DNA of 64,000 nucleotides, from the NCBI GenBank assembly GCA_021734475.1, contig JAIPIU010000001.1, forward strand, positions 124,001 through 188,000, in the 5' to 3' direction. The translations under genes and the position numbers were made by a program. Positions 1 to 10,862 of the stretch are shown piece by piece. This DNA is from Candidatus Altimarinota bacterium (GTDB taxonomy: Bacteria; Patescibacteriota; Gracilibacteria; Absconditabacterales; Absconditicoccaceae). The notes beneath the pieces were generated by a model that was not told where the DNA came from, searched no databases, and worked only from the letters and a program-made list of their open reading frames with translations. Position 1 is the stretch's first letter; the number at the start of each line of letters is the position of its first letter.

Positions 1-658
1 GGAAGATGATTTCAAAAGACAAATTCCCTTAACTCAGGAACTTACAAATGCTCTTTGAATACCAAATTTAGTAGTAGATACTTACGAAGCTGATGATATA
101 ATAGCAACATTAACAAAAAAATATAAGTCAGATCAAGATTTGATTATAGATATATATTCTTCAGATAAAGACCTTAAACAGCTCTTGGATAGAAATGTAT
201 TTTGTATAGATCCATTGAAGTGAATCAGAACTGATACTAAACTTTTTTTGCAAGAATTTATGTTTGATCCTAAGTATATACTTGATTATTTAGCTCTTAC
301 ATGAGATAGTGCCGATAATATAAAATGAGTAGCTTGAATCTGACCAAAAAAAGCATCTGAACTTATAAAAAAATATAATGATATTGATTGAATTTATTCT
401 CATATAGATGAAATATCTTGAGATATCAAAGATAAATTAATACAAAATAAGGAAGAAGCTTATACCAGTAGAGATTTGATTCAACTTCATGATATAGAAA
501 CTTTAAATGAAGAAACTATATCAAATTTTAAATTAGACCTAGATTTTAATAAGTATAAGAAAATATTAATAGAGGAGTATTGATTCAATTCATTCGAAAA
601 ACCACTAAATGAATTAAAAAAGAAATTTGAAACTCCAACTCAAAATTCATTATTTTAA
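1..658 (+). CDS. 5'-3' exonuclease (flap endonuclease family), N-terminus outside window
   Basis: The reading frame is open from the first base, so the start lies upstream. The visible 218 residues are the C-terminal part of a PolA-type 5'-3' exonuclease that trims RNA primers and flaps. Visible marks are the acidic stretch TYEADDIIATL, the metal-binding SSDKDLKQLL and the helix-3-turn-helix DNA-binding motif GDSADNIKGVAGIGPKKA around fragment residue 100. Five glycines of that motif are TGA codons, which fixes the genetic code of the window. The gene stops with TAA straight after the exonuclease domain, so no polymerase domain is fused. A bidirectional hairpin terminator follows. The family is certain; whether a separate polymerase gene exists elsewhere cannot be seen. 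Confidence 0.9.
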
Positions 659-667
659 CATTACACA

Positions 668-700
668 GTCATTCCGGCTTTATTCATTGCAGCCGGAATC
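668..700. repeat. palindromic repeat, GTCATTCCGG family
   Basis: Imperfect inverted repeat: GTCATTCCGGC, a short AT-rich loop, then GCAGCCGGAATC. Related copies lie near 4.55, 30.8, 31.5, 31.8, 36.6, 47.8, 50.4 and 55.9 kb. This copy is between the exonuclease stop codon and its terminator. Confidence 0.85.
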
Positions 701-717
701 TTAGCATAATAAAAAAA

Positions 718-739
718 GACGCGATTAAGCGTCTTTTTT
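718..739. terminator. bidirectional intrinsic terminator
   Basis: GACGC-GATTAA-GCGTC stem with T6 downstream and A7 upstream. It can end both the plus-strand exonuclease gene and the minus-strand membrane-protein gene that converge on it. Confidence 0.85.
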
Positions 740-752
740 AACTTATAAATTA

Positions 753-3700
753 TTAATCTATTAACTCAAATACAATTAATTGACTACCACCTCCAAGGCT
801 TTGTCATAATAGATTATTTAATAATTCTCAGTATTTCTGTTGATCTCAAGATTTCAAAATATTGTATATTCATAAATATTGTCATAAAACAGATTTTTCA
901 TCCTGACTTAGTTCTTTCATTTGCTCTTCTAATTCTTGTATATTGCCTTGATATTCTATATATAATTTAGCTACATCTAATAGTTTATTTTCATCTAAAT
1001 CTTTTCACATTATATCTGCTATATCTCATATAGCTTGACCATCTATTATTCTCTGAGAAAATACATCAGCTATAAATTGAACTAATTGATTAGCATCAGG
1101 GAAGAATCTAGCAACAGCCAATTTAGCTCTCAAGAATAACATTTCATCTTCACTCAAATTACCAAAGCTTTCTCTTATCAAACTATCGTCTATACTATAA
1201 GCATATTTTGCTCATATATTATTTGAATAAATAAACTTGATATATCATTCTCTAAACATTTTTGTCATCATACTCAAAGCTCAATGATCTTGTATAGTTC
1301 AGTTGATTGGATCTCTTTTAGCAAAAAATCTATCAAATAAAGACTGATTTCATTCTCACATTACTACTGTTGCTATATTTGGATCTATTACAAAATATTT
1401 CATATTTTCATTTTTAAGTCTATGATAAGTCTTACATGAATCATTATCAGATGCTTCCTCCCAAAATCGACTTAACATTCAATCTAATTTCAGATTTCTT
1501 TGATTTTTTAAGAAATATTGGATATATGTTCATGCTATCAATACTCAATTACTGTCTTCTCTATCTTCAGTTAGATTAATAAATTTATTATAGTGTGGGA
1601 ACTGTAGATCAAAAACATCTTTCCATCAGTATCAGTATTTTAATACTTCTTGTCATTGGAGAACATCATTATATTCAACAGATTGTCAGACATTCATCCT
1701 ATATCGTAAAAATGGTCATCCTGCTCATTGTGATGAGATTCTAATAAAGTTTAAAACAAATTGTAAACTTATCCATAGTCACAATATAATTATAACTAAT
1801 CGTAACATTATATTATCATTTTCATCTTTTGAATGATCTCGTAAATTTTTCATAAATACAGCAAACACCATAGTGCTCCACATTATAAGTCATATACCAT
1901 ACCATACTATACCTCATCCTATTAACCATCGTATTCATCGTCATACTATAGCTACAACAGATAAACTTACTAGGTTTTTATTATATCTCAAAAATCCGTA
2001 TATTAAAGCTAATATAATAGATATAAACATAAACATCCAAACAAATCATATATCAGTATAGTAACTACTTAAATTTTGAAGAGATCGGTTAAATGTTACA
2101 TTGAATGGTACTAAATATCTATAAGGAATATTAATTTTGGAATATTCAGTTTTGATGCTATGATCTTGATAGTATTGTCTAATTGGAACTATTTCGTTTT
2201 TAAATTCCTGTGGATTGTATTCAGAATCTTTTGTATATCATTTACTATAAAATATATCTAATGAAGATTTTACTAGATTATGAGCTTCACCGTCAATAGA
2301 TAATTTTGTGATTATATCTTCAAGATTTTTTACATCAAAATTATCCACATCATATTTATTATCACATAATATTTTTGCATCATTATTTAAGCCATAGCAA
2401 GTATTATTCTTTGGATATATTAATCTAAGTATATTATATCATAAGCTTAATCATTTTCATTTAGTTATTTCTTTTCGACCATATCAAACATATCTTCAAA
2501 CATCTTCATTACTACTAACAGCTTTTCTTAAGTCTTTTTTTAGTTCATCTTCTGTATAGTTTATATTCAAACATTGATCTACTGATGTATCTTGAAGTGA
2601 AACTAAATCAATCATATTTTGTTCTTCCAATGTTTGTACATCTTCAGTTAACGCTAATTTATTTAATATTGAATCTTTTGTCTTTATTGTATCTACTTGC
2701 CCCATCAATAATCATTTACCAAAATTTCAAATTCAAAAATCTCAATTTAAAATCTGTTTATATGCTAATGTTGGTCATTTTAATATCAATAGACTAATAC
2801 CAAATGATAATACTCGTAAAATAAATCTTCATATATATCACTTTTTATCTTTTAATCATTTAACTAATACAAACACTATTCATATAATAAATATGACAGC
2901 TCATATTAAAATCAATATTTTACCTAATGCTGGATCTATAAAATCTATAGCATTAAATGGTTGTAAAACTCACATAAATCACATAGCTATGATACCAGCT
3001 CAAACTCAAACTATCCAATTAAACCATAGTCCCAATAATAATAATGCAAATAATAATATATCCAAAAATGCAGTTTGCTTTGACATACTAGCAAAAGTAA
3101 AAAATATTCATGAAATTATAATATATTTAGATGTTTCAGATCAGAGTTTTAATCATTTTTCTTTATTATCTTTGATATGATTTATAAATATTATTCATGA
3201 TAATATAGCTAATAATGTCATTGCCATTACTCATAGATCAGTTTTATTATCTACAAATACAAGGAAAGCTCACATTCAACTAGTTAACCAAAGTAATAAC
3301 CAAATTCGTCATGAATAGAAAGATATATTTTTAATTAAATTTCACTCTTTCATGTCATTTATTTTCTTTTCAAAAAAATTCAAAGTTTCTTTTACTACTC
3401 ATAAACCAAAAAACAAAACAAATATTCAGCTTAAAAAATTCATAGATACTGCTATATTGTCAGGAGATAACCAAAACCATCACTTAATAGGTTGAGTCAA
3501 ACTAAACCAAAAAGTTATAAATGCATGTCGTAATTGTGGAGCTGAATTAGCTATTCATATGTTTCATCGCATCACACCAAAACTCTCAGCTAATATTTTT
3601 GTTTCGTACATATATGCATGATTTGCATCCCAAGCAGTAGAATATGGTATAAATGATAGTTCAAAACCATAAAAATAATACATTATAGATATTATCATCA

Positions 3701-4352
3701 ACACTAATCATATCCATTTCCATCGATTAGTTTTTAATTCAGTATTTTTAAATTCTTGTATTATGTCAGATAATATAATCTTATAATTAGCTAATTTCTT
3801 TTTTTGTACGTATATCATAAATCCTAGTCATAGAAATATTATCCAAGTTAAAATAGGATACAAGATGCTAAATGATGCTAATATATAAACTAATAATACT
3901 ACAATTCATATTCACATACCAAAATTCAAAAACATTTCTTGCCATCTAGTTTCCTTAAATTTTAGTATTTTATCTGATATCCATGTCCCAAGAGACAATA
4001 TTCACACTATAAAATAAGCTCATAATGCAAATATCAGTAATGTATTGATCAATAATATTACAAATCCTCATCACAAAATCTGATCTTTGAATGATACGTG
4101 TAAGACAGAAAAAAGTAACACACCTATCAATAACCAAATACTAAATTTTTTTATAGAAAATTTCTTGGTCTTCAAAATATAAAATATCGGTATCATACTA
4201 GATACAATAGCAGATACTAGAATTTTCCAGTTCACTCAAGCATTTAACATATCATTATAATATGTATGATTTACTCGATATTCATTAAAAATTTCAGTTC
4301 AAAAGAAAACCAGAATCAAAATCATAATTGCAAGAAAGATTTTTTGCTTCAT
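753..4352 (-). CDS. large polytopic membrane protein, possible GT-C-type glycosyltransferase
   Basis: A single 1199-residue frame read with TGA = Gly, from ATG at 4352 to TAA. The N-terminal hydrophobic helix (ILILVFFGTEIF) is followed by many membrane segments over roughly residues 1-550. These are interrupted by a loop holding FIPYSTAWDANHAYMYETK, which resembles the first extracytoplasmic loop with an acidic residue in GT-C enzymes. A soluble stretch (about 550-680), further membrane segments, and a C-terminal soluble region of about 330 residues follow, ending in a helical, acidic part. GT-C enzymes move sugars from polyprenyl carriers outside the membrane, which would suit the glycan locus next door. 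The glycosyltransferase call is an inference from fold layout only; the membrane topology is clear. Confidence 0.5.
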
Positions 4353-4465
4353 TATTTCAAAAAACATATAAAAACCCTGATTATTTTCAGGAAGATCTCA
4401 ATCAAGTTAATAATATGCTAATCATTTTCAAGTTCTATTTAATATTTTATGATGACTTTGGCACT

Positions 4466-4543
4466 GTCATTGCGAGGAATATAGTGACGCGGCAATCTAC
4501 TATTTTTCTAAATCTTAAGATTGCTTCGTGCCTCACAATGACT
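4466..4543. repeat. inverted pair of GTCATTGCGAGG-family repeats
   Basis: GTCATTGCGAGG.. GGCAATCT on the left and AAGATTGCTTCGTG..CAATGACT on the right face each other, giving a hairpin of about 78 nt. Part of the roughly 350-nt gap (4353-4709) between divergent genes, which otherwise holds the next repeat and a promoter. Confidence 0.85.
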
Positions 4544-4551
4544 TTAGCACT

Positions 4552-4613
4552 GTCATTCCGGCCTTAATTGTTGCAACCGGAATACGAACGAAGTGAGTCC
4601 CGCTTTAGCGGGA
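4552..4613. repeat. GTCATTCCGG-family repeat with CCCGCTTTAGCGGG hairpin extension
   Basis: GTCATTCCGGCC..GCAACCGGAAT is followed by GAACGAAGTGAGTCCCGCTT and a perfect CCCGCTTTAGCGGG palindrome. The same composite recurs at 36563-36626, which shows the extension belongs to the element. Confidence 0.85.
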
Positions 4614-4650
4614 TAATCTACTTAATTCAAAATATTATTTATTTTTATCC

Positions 4651-4678
4651 TTGAATAAATTATCAATAAAAATATTTA
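4651..4678 (+). promoter_or_regulatory. promoter of the glycan locus, -35 TTGAAT / -10 TATTTA, 16-nt spacer
   Basis: TTGAAT at 4651-4656, spacer of 16 nt, TATTTA at 4673-4678. Predicted start near 4685 leaves about 25 nt to the ATG at 4710. The 16-nt spacing matches the other promoters of this window. Confidence 0.5.
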
Positions 4679-4709
4679 TACACATATTTATATACTAACA
4701 GAAGTTATT

Positions 4710-5147
4710 ATGAAAACAATAGTTATTACTTCAGGATATTTTAATCCAATTCATCCAGGACATATAGAATGTTTGGAATTATGCAAAGAACTCGGAGTTG
4801 AACTGCGAGTAATAGTAAATAATAATAAACAAGTAAGAGATAAAACATGAAAATCTGAAGTATTTCAAGATCAAGACTTTAGAATTAGAATAGTCTCTGC
4901 ATTGAAAGTTGTAGATCAAGTAATTTTATCAATAGATCAAGATGGATCAGTATGTGAAAGTATCAAATATATATCAAACTTGATCAGAAAAAAATATTGA
5001 GAAGATACAAAAATTATTTTTGGTAAATGATGAGATAGATTTGCTAATAATATTCCTGAAGTACAAATATGTAAAGATTATAATATAGAAATTAAAGATG
5101 GTTTATGATCTAAAATACATAATAGTAGCGACTATAGAAAGAAATAA
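4710..5147 (+). CDS. cytidylyltransferase-like nucleotidyltransferase
   Basis: 145 residues. The N-terminus TSGYFNPIHPGHIECLELCK carries the HxGH nucleotide-binding motif (HPGH) of the cytidylyltransferase superfamily, which includes TagD, archaeal FAD synthase and the RfaE/HldE C-terminal domain. Toward the C-terminus, the segment IIFGKGGDRFANN sits where the family's second nucleotide-contacting segment is expected. Such enzymes activate a phosphorylated sugar or alcohol as a CDP or ADP derivative. It is the first gene of the glycan locus behind a recognisable promoter, so a role in activating a glycan building block is likely, but the substrate cannot be read from sequence. Ordinary full length for the family. 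Confidence 0.75.
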
Positions 5148-5209
5148 AAAACTTGATTTTTATTGTATATTATATAATCATTGAATAATTTTATGTTTAC
5201 ATTGAAATT

Positions 5210-6253
5210 ATGAAGAAAACAATTATAGCCGTTCTTTTTTTATCTTTTTTTATATCATTTTCTTTTGCGTATCAACAGCAATGATTTGATAATTATAATG
5301 AAGCTAATTGATCTATAAACTTTAAATGTACAAATCAATGCTTTCTATTGATATGACCTGTAGTAGAAAATGATTTCATAAATATAAATTGAGATATTCA
5401 ATGAAATGGAGTAATTTGATATTGATTTTTGGTTTGAGAACAAATATATCCCGGTGAAACATTGCAAATTAATTGATGAAATATAGATAAGAATTTTGTT
5501 TTAGCGGGTTCTCAAATATATTCCCAAATCCCATGAGAATCTCAATTAGTCCTACTTTTTCAATGAAGTTTACAATGAAATAATATTTGAATAAATTGAT
5601 GAATTATGTGAGTGTTTGATAAGTTTTTTAACTGATTTAATCAATCATTAGAATATAAACCATATAATCCTAGAACAATAAATTTTCTTGAATGACCAAT
5701 GCGAAATTGAAAGTATATAAACCAAGCATTCTTTAAAACTATATTAATCTTAATTCTATTATCTTTTATATCATATATTTTTTCTTCTAAAAAGGATAAT
5801 AAAAGAAAATCAATTTATTTTTGAATTTGAATATTAGTTTTTTTTCGAATCTTTTTTGATTTTTTTTCTACAGTTAATGAAATTAAAATCTATAAAGATG
5901 TGATGGATGCACCAAATATTATGGAAAATTGAAGAGTGGGTAAAGATTCTGATTTTTATCAATTCTTAGATTTTATAAAAACTAAAGTACCAAATTGAGA
6001 AAAATGAGCTTTTATAGCTCCTTATCCATTTTATTTTGAGTGAAAATATCATATCTATCCAGATGTGAAATTCGATTTAATTACATGAGTAAATTACATT
6101 TTTTACTTTAATTCTTATTGATTACAGGCACCATTTGATTTTAAAGATCCTATATATAGTGATTGAATCCTTTTTCGAGAAAAATTAGAGTTTAAAGTTG
6201 ATCAAGAGATTATCCGAAATCCACATGCAAAAATTTATATCTTGAAAAAATAA
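5210..6253 (+). CDS. exported/membrane protein of the glycan locus, unknown function
   Basis: 347 residues. Residues 1-20 form a signal peptide (MKKTIIAVLFLSFFISFSFA). An extracytoplasmic part rich in Gly and Asn follows (about 21-170), then two membrane segments (about 180-200 and 208-226), then a soluble C-terminal domain containing GAFIAPYPFYFEGKYHIYPD. That C-terminal segment recalls the soluble tails of GT-39-like membrane glycosyltransferases, and the next gene encodes such a membrane protein 3 nt downstream. The pair may act together. No enzyme motif recognised. Confidence 0.55.
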
Positions 6254-6256
6254 ACA

Positions 6257-7693
6257 ATGATTTTGATACCAATATTATTATGCTTTTTTACATGACTTCT
6301 AATTTTATGGTTATGTAATCAACATAAATATCTAAATATTTTTGAACAATTGGTTCTATGATTTGTTTCTGCATTATCTTTATTTGTACTAGAATTGTTT
6401 TTTCAATGAATAATATTTGATAAATTATCTTTAATCTTACCTATAATAACATTTATAATTTGTTTACTATTATTTATTTACAAAAACAATAAACATAAAT
6501 GATTAATTAGAGAAATTCTAGAAAATATATGAAAAGATTTCGATAAAATAAAATCTCAATTTAAATGATTAAGAAATCGAAAACAATATTTAACTATATT
6601 AGTTTTGATATATGCTATTTTTAAGATATTTATGGTTTTTTCTATAAATATTAATATGCCTACATTTGATGAAGATGCTGTTGCTTGACGGGATATGAAA
6701 ACTAAAATATTTTCTAGTAATAAAAGTTTAGTATTAGATAATACAAATTCTGAATATTTTTGAACTGATTATGGAAGATATCCATTTGCTTGAATTACTG
6801 ATACATATTTTCTATTACCATATAATACTTTTATAAACGGACTTTGAAATGTTATAGCACCTTTTATATATCTATTATCAATTATTCTTTTGTTAGGTAT
6901 TTTTTTAAGAAAGACGAATTTGTTTTTTGTAATATTGAGCTTATATATTTTCACATCCTTACCTTTTGTTTTTATTCACGGATTTTGATCTTATCGAAAT
7001 TTTCCTGCTGGGGTCTTTTTATTTATATTTATTTTCTATTTAATTGATCAGATACTAAATATAGAAAAAACTGATATATGTAATAAATGAATACTTTTAC
7101 CGTTAATATTGGTATGATTTATTTCTAGTTTTGTGAGAAATGAATGAGTTATGCTAACGTGAATAACTTTATTATTTTCAATTTTTCTATACCATATTTT
7201 TAGAAGGTGAAAAATAAAAGAAATTAAATATCAAATATTTACAATTATACCCATAATCTCTATTTATATTATAAATAAGGTTGTCTTTAGTTTGTATCCT
7301 GCAGGAAATGTTTTGAATACATGATGAACAGAAATAAATTCAAATTTATTTAATTCATTCTTTTCTAATATAGCTAAATCTGATATTTTTCTTGCTCCAT
7401 TTCAGCAAATGTTTTATCATCCAGACTATATTTTACTATTCGTGTTATTTGCTGTGTCATTAATATTATTTTCAATTAATTACAAGAAAATAAAAAGCTT
7501 GTGGATATTTAATATTATTACAGTTTTAATACTACTATTATTTATGTTTGTATTATATGCTAATGTTGAATCATTATGATTATTAAGTCATTTCGCTTTT
7601 ATTAGATATCCAGTAAGTATTATATTGTTTTTGATATACTTTATATGATCGACACTTTATCTTTGAATAAATGAAAATGAAAATTGATTATAA
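6257..7693 (+). CDS. polytopic membrane protein, probable GT-C-type glycosyltransferase
   Basis: 478 residues, about ten or more membrane helices. After the first helices a loop carries INMPTFDEDAVAGRDMKTK, an Asp/Glu-rich extracytoplasmic loop like that of lipid-phosphate-sugar-dependent GT-C enzymes. Gly residues in the membrane segments are mostly TGA. It starts 3 nt after the previous stop and overlaps the next start, so it is in an operon. In context it would transfer a sugar from a polyprenyl-phosphate donor such as the one made by the downstream GT2 (8763-9905). Assignment to GT-C is by loop and topology, not by a full domain match. Confidence 0.55.
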
Positions 7694-8402
7694 TGAACGA
7701 TGGAATAAACAAAAAAACTCACATTCTCACCACCCTTCAGTAAGATTGAGAAATAGATTTATTTTAAAACAATTGAATAATATATCATTTAATAATTTAA
7801 TAGATATTTGATGTGGTGATTGATATTTACTTTCTTTAATTAAAAATAATTATCCACAAAAAAAGTATTCAGGTATTGATATATCTGATCAAACTATTTT
7901 AGAAAATGAAAATAAATATAAAAATTTATGAATTTCTTGGTATCAATGAGATTTAGGAAAAAAAATAGACATTTCTAATACTTATGATATTGTGCTATGT
8001 AGTGAGGTAATAGAACATATAGATGATTGGAAACAAGTTATTGATAATTTATCTAAATTAACCTCACATAAATGATATTGTATATTAACCACTCAATCAT
8101 GAAAAAGATATAATAGTGATATTAATATATGACATATAAAACATTTTAGTCTAATTGAGTTAGAGAAAGAATTTTATAATAATTGATTAATACCAATAAA
8201 ATCATACAAAAAAGGTTTTCCTTTTTATAATTTACAGAAATGGCTATATGATAGAATTCAAAATAAAGCAGAAAAAATACAACAATCTGAATTAACATTT
8301 TTTAGTAAAATATTGTTCAATATTACTTATTTCTTTTTTTTATTGTCAATTAAGTCAAAGATATTATGACCACAAATATTTATGATTTTACAAAAAAAAT
8401 AA
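7671..8402 (+). CDS. class I SAM-dependent methyltransferase
   Basis: 243 residues (241 if the second ATG at 7677 is used; ATG AAA ATG AAA makes both possible). Motif I is LIDIGCGDGYLLSL, with two of the glycines coded by TGA; motif II region SGIDIS; post-motif region VLCSEVIEHIDD. It lies in the glycan operon, overlapping the membrane protein upstream and the GtrA gene downstream, so methylation of a sugar or lipid-linked glycan is the likely role. The C-terminus is hydrophobic (TYFFFLLSI), which may anchor it. Substrate not determinable. Confidence 0.8.
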
Positions 8403-8773
8403 TTAGATTTTATTTAATTTGATGAATTGCTTTAGTTTGAAATGTGATAATTACTTTTTTTATAACAGATGTATTTAAATATTCATATGATATTTCACTT
8501 TTTTTTGTATTTATTTTTAATATAACAATTGTGTTTTATTTACAAAAATATTTTACATTTAAAAACACTAAAAAACAACAAACAACTAAACAAATAATTT
8601 CGTTTATCATATTGGTTGTTGCTATTATGATTTCATTGAAATTATTAGTCCCATTTTTTAATTTATATATTAATAATTATTCATTAAGTACTTTTGTAGT
8701 AGCATGAATAGTTACAATTATAAACTTTTTAATTCAGAATTATTTAATTTTTAATCAAAAATATGACATCTAA
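8366..8773 (+). CDS. GtrA family membrane protein
   Basis: 135 residues with four predicted membrane helices: FYLIGGIALVGNVIITFFI, a second with IFNITIVFYLQKYFTF, a third (IISFIILVVAIMISL) and a fourth ending in NYLIFNQKY. The GtrA pattern (gly-rich first helix, YLxKxFTF after the second helix, NYxxFxxxY near the end) is clear. GtrA proteins are linked to moving polyprenyl-phosphate-linked sugars across the membrane. It overlaps the methyltransferase by 37 nt and the following GT2 by 11 nt, consistent with a GtrA/GT2 pair making and flipping a lipid-linked sugar. Confidence 0.85.
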
Positions 8774-9905
8774 ATTTATTACTGTAGTGATACCAGCTCT
8801 TAATGAAGGAAAAGTGATCAGATATCCTATTAATAGGGTTTTTGAAGCTTTTGAAAAATATAACTTAAAATGAGAATGTTTGATTATGGATAGCTCAAAT
8901 GATAATTGAATAACAAAAAATGAAGCTGAAAAACTTTGAGCTAGAGTTATATCTATACCTAGACAATGACTTGGTAAAGCATACATAGATAGTATACCTC
9001 ATATAAAATGAGATTATATAATAATGTGAGATGCTGACTGAACATATGATTTTATTGAAATGGACTGATTTATCAAAAAACTTGATGCATGATACGATTT
9101 TGTGATGTGAACTAGATTAAAATGAAATATTCACAAGGGCGCTATGCCATGGAAAAATAGACATATATGAACACCATTACTTACGTTTTTTATTAATCTA
9201 TTTTTTAAAGCATGAATTTCTGATTGTAATAGTTGACTTAGAGCTTTAACTAAAAATGCTTTTGATAAAATGCAGATGGAGTCACGATGACGAGAATACG
9301 CTTCAGAAATGGTTGTAAAGGCAAGACTTACTCATATGAAAATGTGTGAAATTCCAGTAAGTTTATTGGCTGATCGTGATTGAAGAAAACCACATCTTCC
9401 TGCATATGCTGCTGGGCGAGCTAATTTAAAGTATATAATGTTGTTAGCTTCAGAATTTATATTTATGAAATTATGATCAATTATTTGAGTTATTTGAATA
9501 ATAATATTATTATCTCAACTTTTTGGTCCAATAAATATATTATGAAAATCTTTTTGAACATTTTATCTCTTTTTGTGAGTTTTATTGCGAAATATATGAT
9601 TCTCTATATTTCAAATGTGAGTTCTAACACAAAATTTTTCATATTTAAATAAATTTAGAATAACCAAGATAAGTAAAAAAATAGCAAAGATTTTTACATT
9701 TGAAAGGGGATTGTTGGTATGATGAATATTAGGATTAATTTGATTTGTAATGGATTTTATAGTTCTTTTAAATCGATTAAAAATATGAACTATAGATGTT
9801 GTTTCTTTTAGAATATGACTATATGCTTTGTTTTTTATTATTACATGAATACAAATTATATATTTTAGTTTCCTCTTTTATCTTTTTAATAAGAAAAAAA
9901 ACTAA
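8763..9905 (+). CDS. family 2 glycosyltransferase, DPM/GtrB-like, with C-terminal membrane helices
   Basis: 380 residues. The catalytic domain (1-230) opens with ITVVIPALNEGKVI, has the nucleotide-sugar site IMGDADGTYDF (DxD) and the conserved GTRLKG and SGLRALTKNAF segments typical of dolichol-phosphate-mannose synthase relatives. After residue 230 come several membrane helices. Enzymes of this type load a sugar from a nucleotide donor onto polyprenyl phosphate. It overlaps the GtrA gene and is followed by an epimerase with overlapping stop/start (TAATG). Confidence 0.85.
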
Positions 9906-10861
9906 TGAAAATACTTATAACATGATGAGCATGATTTGTCGCATCCAATATAACAAAAGTTCTCTTATGACAATGACACTCTATAGTTGCTATAGATAAC
10001 TTTATTTTATGAAAAAAAGAATATGTCGAAAAATTTACAAATAATACAAATTATAACTTTATAGAGGAGAACTTATTAAATTTAGAAAAAATAAAACCCT
10101 ATTTTGAATGAATTGATTTAGTTATACATCTAGCTGCTAATAGCGATATTTCTAAATGAGCAGAAATAACAGACATCGATCTAAAAATTTGAACAATAGC
10201 GACATATAATGTTCTTGAATCTATGAGAATACATCAACTCAAACAAATTATTTTTGCTTCAACAAGTGCTGTTTATGGAGTAGCCAAAAAAGTACCAACA
10301 TGAGAAGATGATGGTCCATTATTACCGATATCTCTTTATGGTGCCAGTAAGCTTGCTTGTGAATCATTAGTATCGTCATTTTGACATAATTATAATATAC
10401 AGTCATGGATATTCAGATTTTGAAATGTTATAGGTAGGAATTCTACACACTGAGCTGCCTATGATTTTGTAAATAAACTTAAAAAGGATCCCAGTCAATT
10501 AACTGTATTATGAAATTGAAAACAAGCCAAACCCTATATTTATATTGATGATTTGGTAGATTGAATGTTGTTTGGATATGAAAATTCAAAAGATGAATTA
10601 AATTATTTTAATCTTACTCCTAAATGAAAAACTTCAGTTACTTTTATAGCAGAATCAATTATTAATCATATATGATTAGAGAATGTAACAATTAACTATA
10701 CTTGATGAGAACAATGACGAAGATGAGATGTTCCACAAGTTGAATTAGATAATTCAAAACTCCATCAATTATGATGGAGTACTAAGTATAACAGCGAAAA
10801 TGCAGTTATACAAGGTACAAAAGATATTGTTGATCAGATTTATTTTTGAAAAGAAATATAA
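9905..10861 (+). CDS. NAD-dependent nucleotide-sugar epimerase/dehydratase
   Basis: 318 residues, extended SDR fold. The N-terminal cofactor motif TGGAGFVASN is built largely from TGA glycines; HLAANSDIS and ASTSAVYG follow, and the catalytic YxxxK is LYGASKLACE. The C-terminal substrate domain is complete. Best compared with UDP-glucose/GDP-sugar epimerases; which sugar it acts on is not visible. Translationally coupled to the GT2 gene and 1 nt before the heptose fusion gene, so it supplies a precursor for the same glycan. Confidence 0.8.
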
Positions 10862-10862
10862 C

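Noticed and set aside
1873-3180. Short plus-strand ORFs of about 60-95 codons here
   Set aside because: They are shadows antisense to the 1199-residue membrane protein, with low-complexity sequence and no motif.
8744-8986. Minus-strand ORF of 80 codons opposite the GT2 start
   Set aside because: Antisense shadow of the DPM-like glycosyltransferase, no homology seen.
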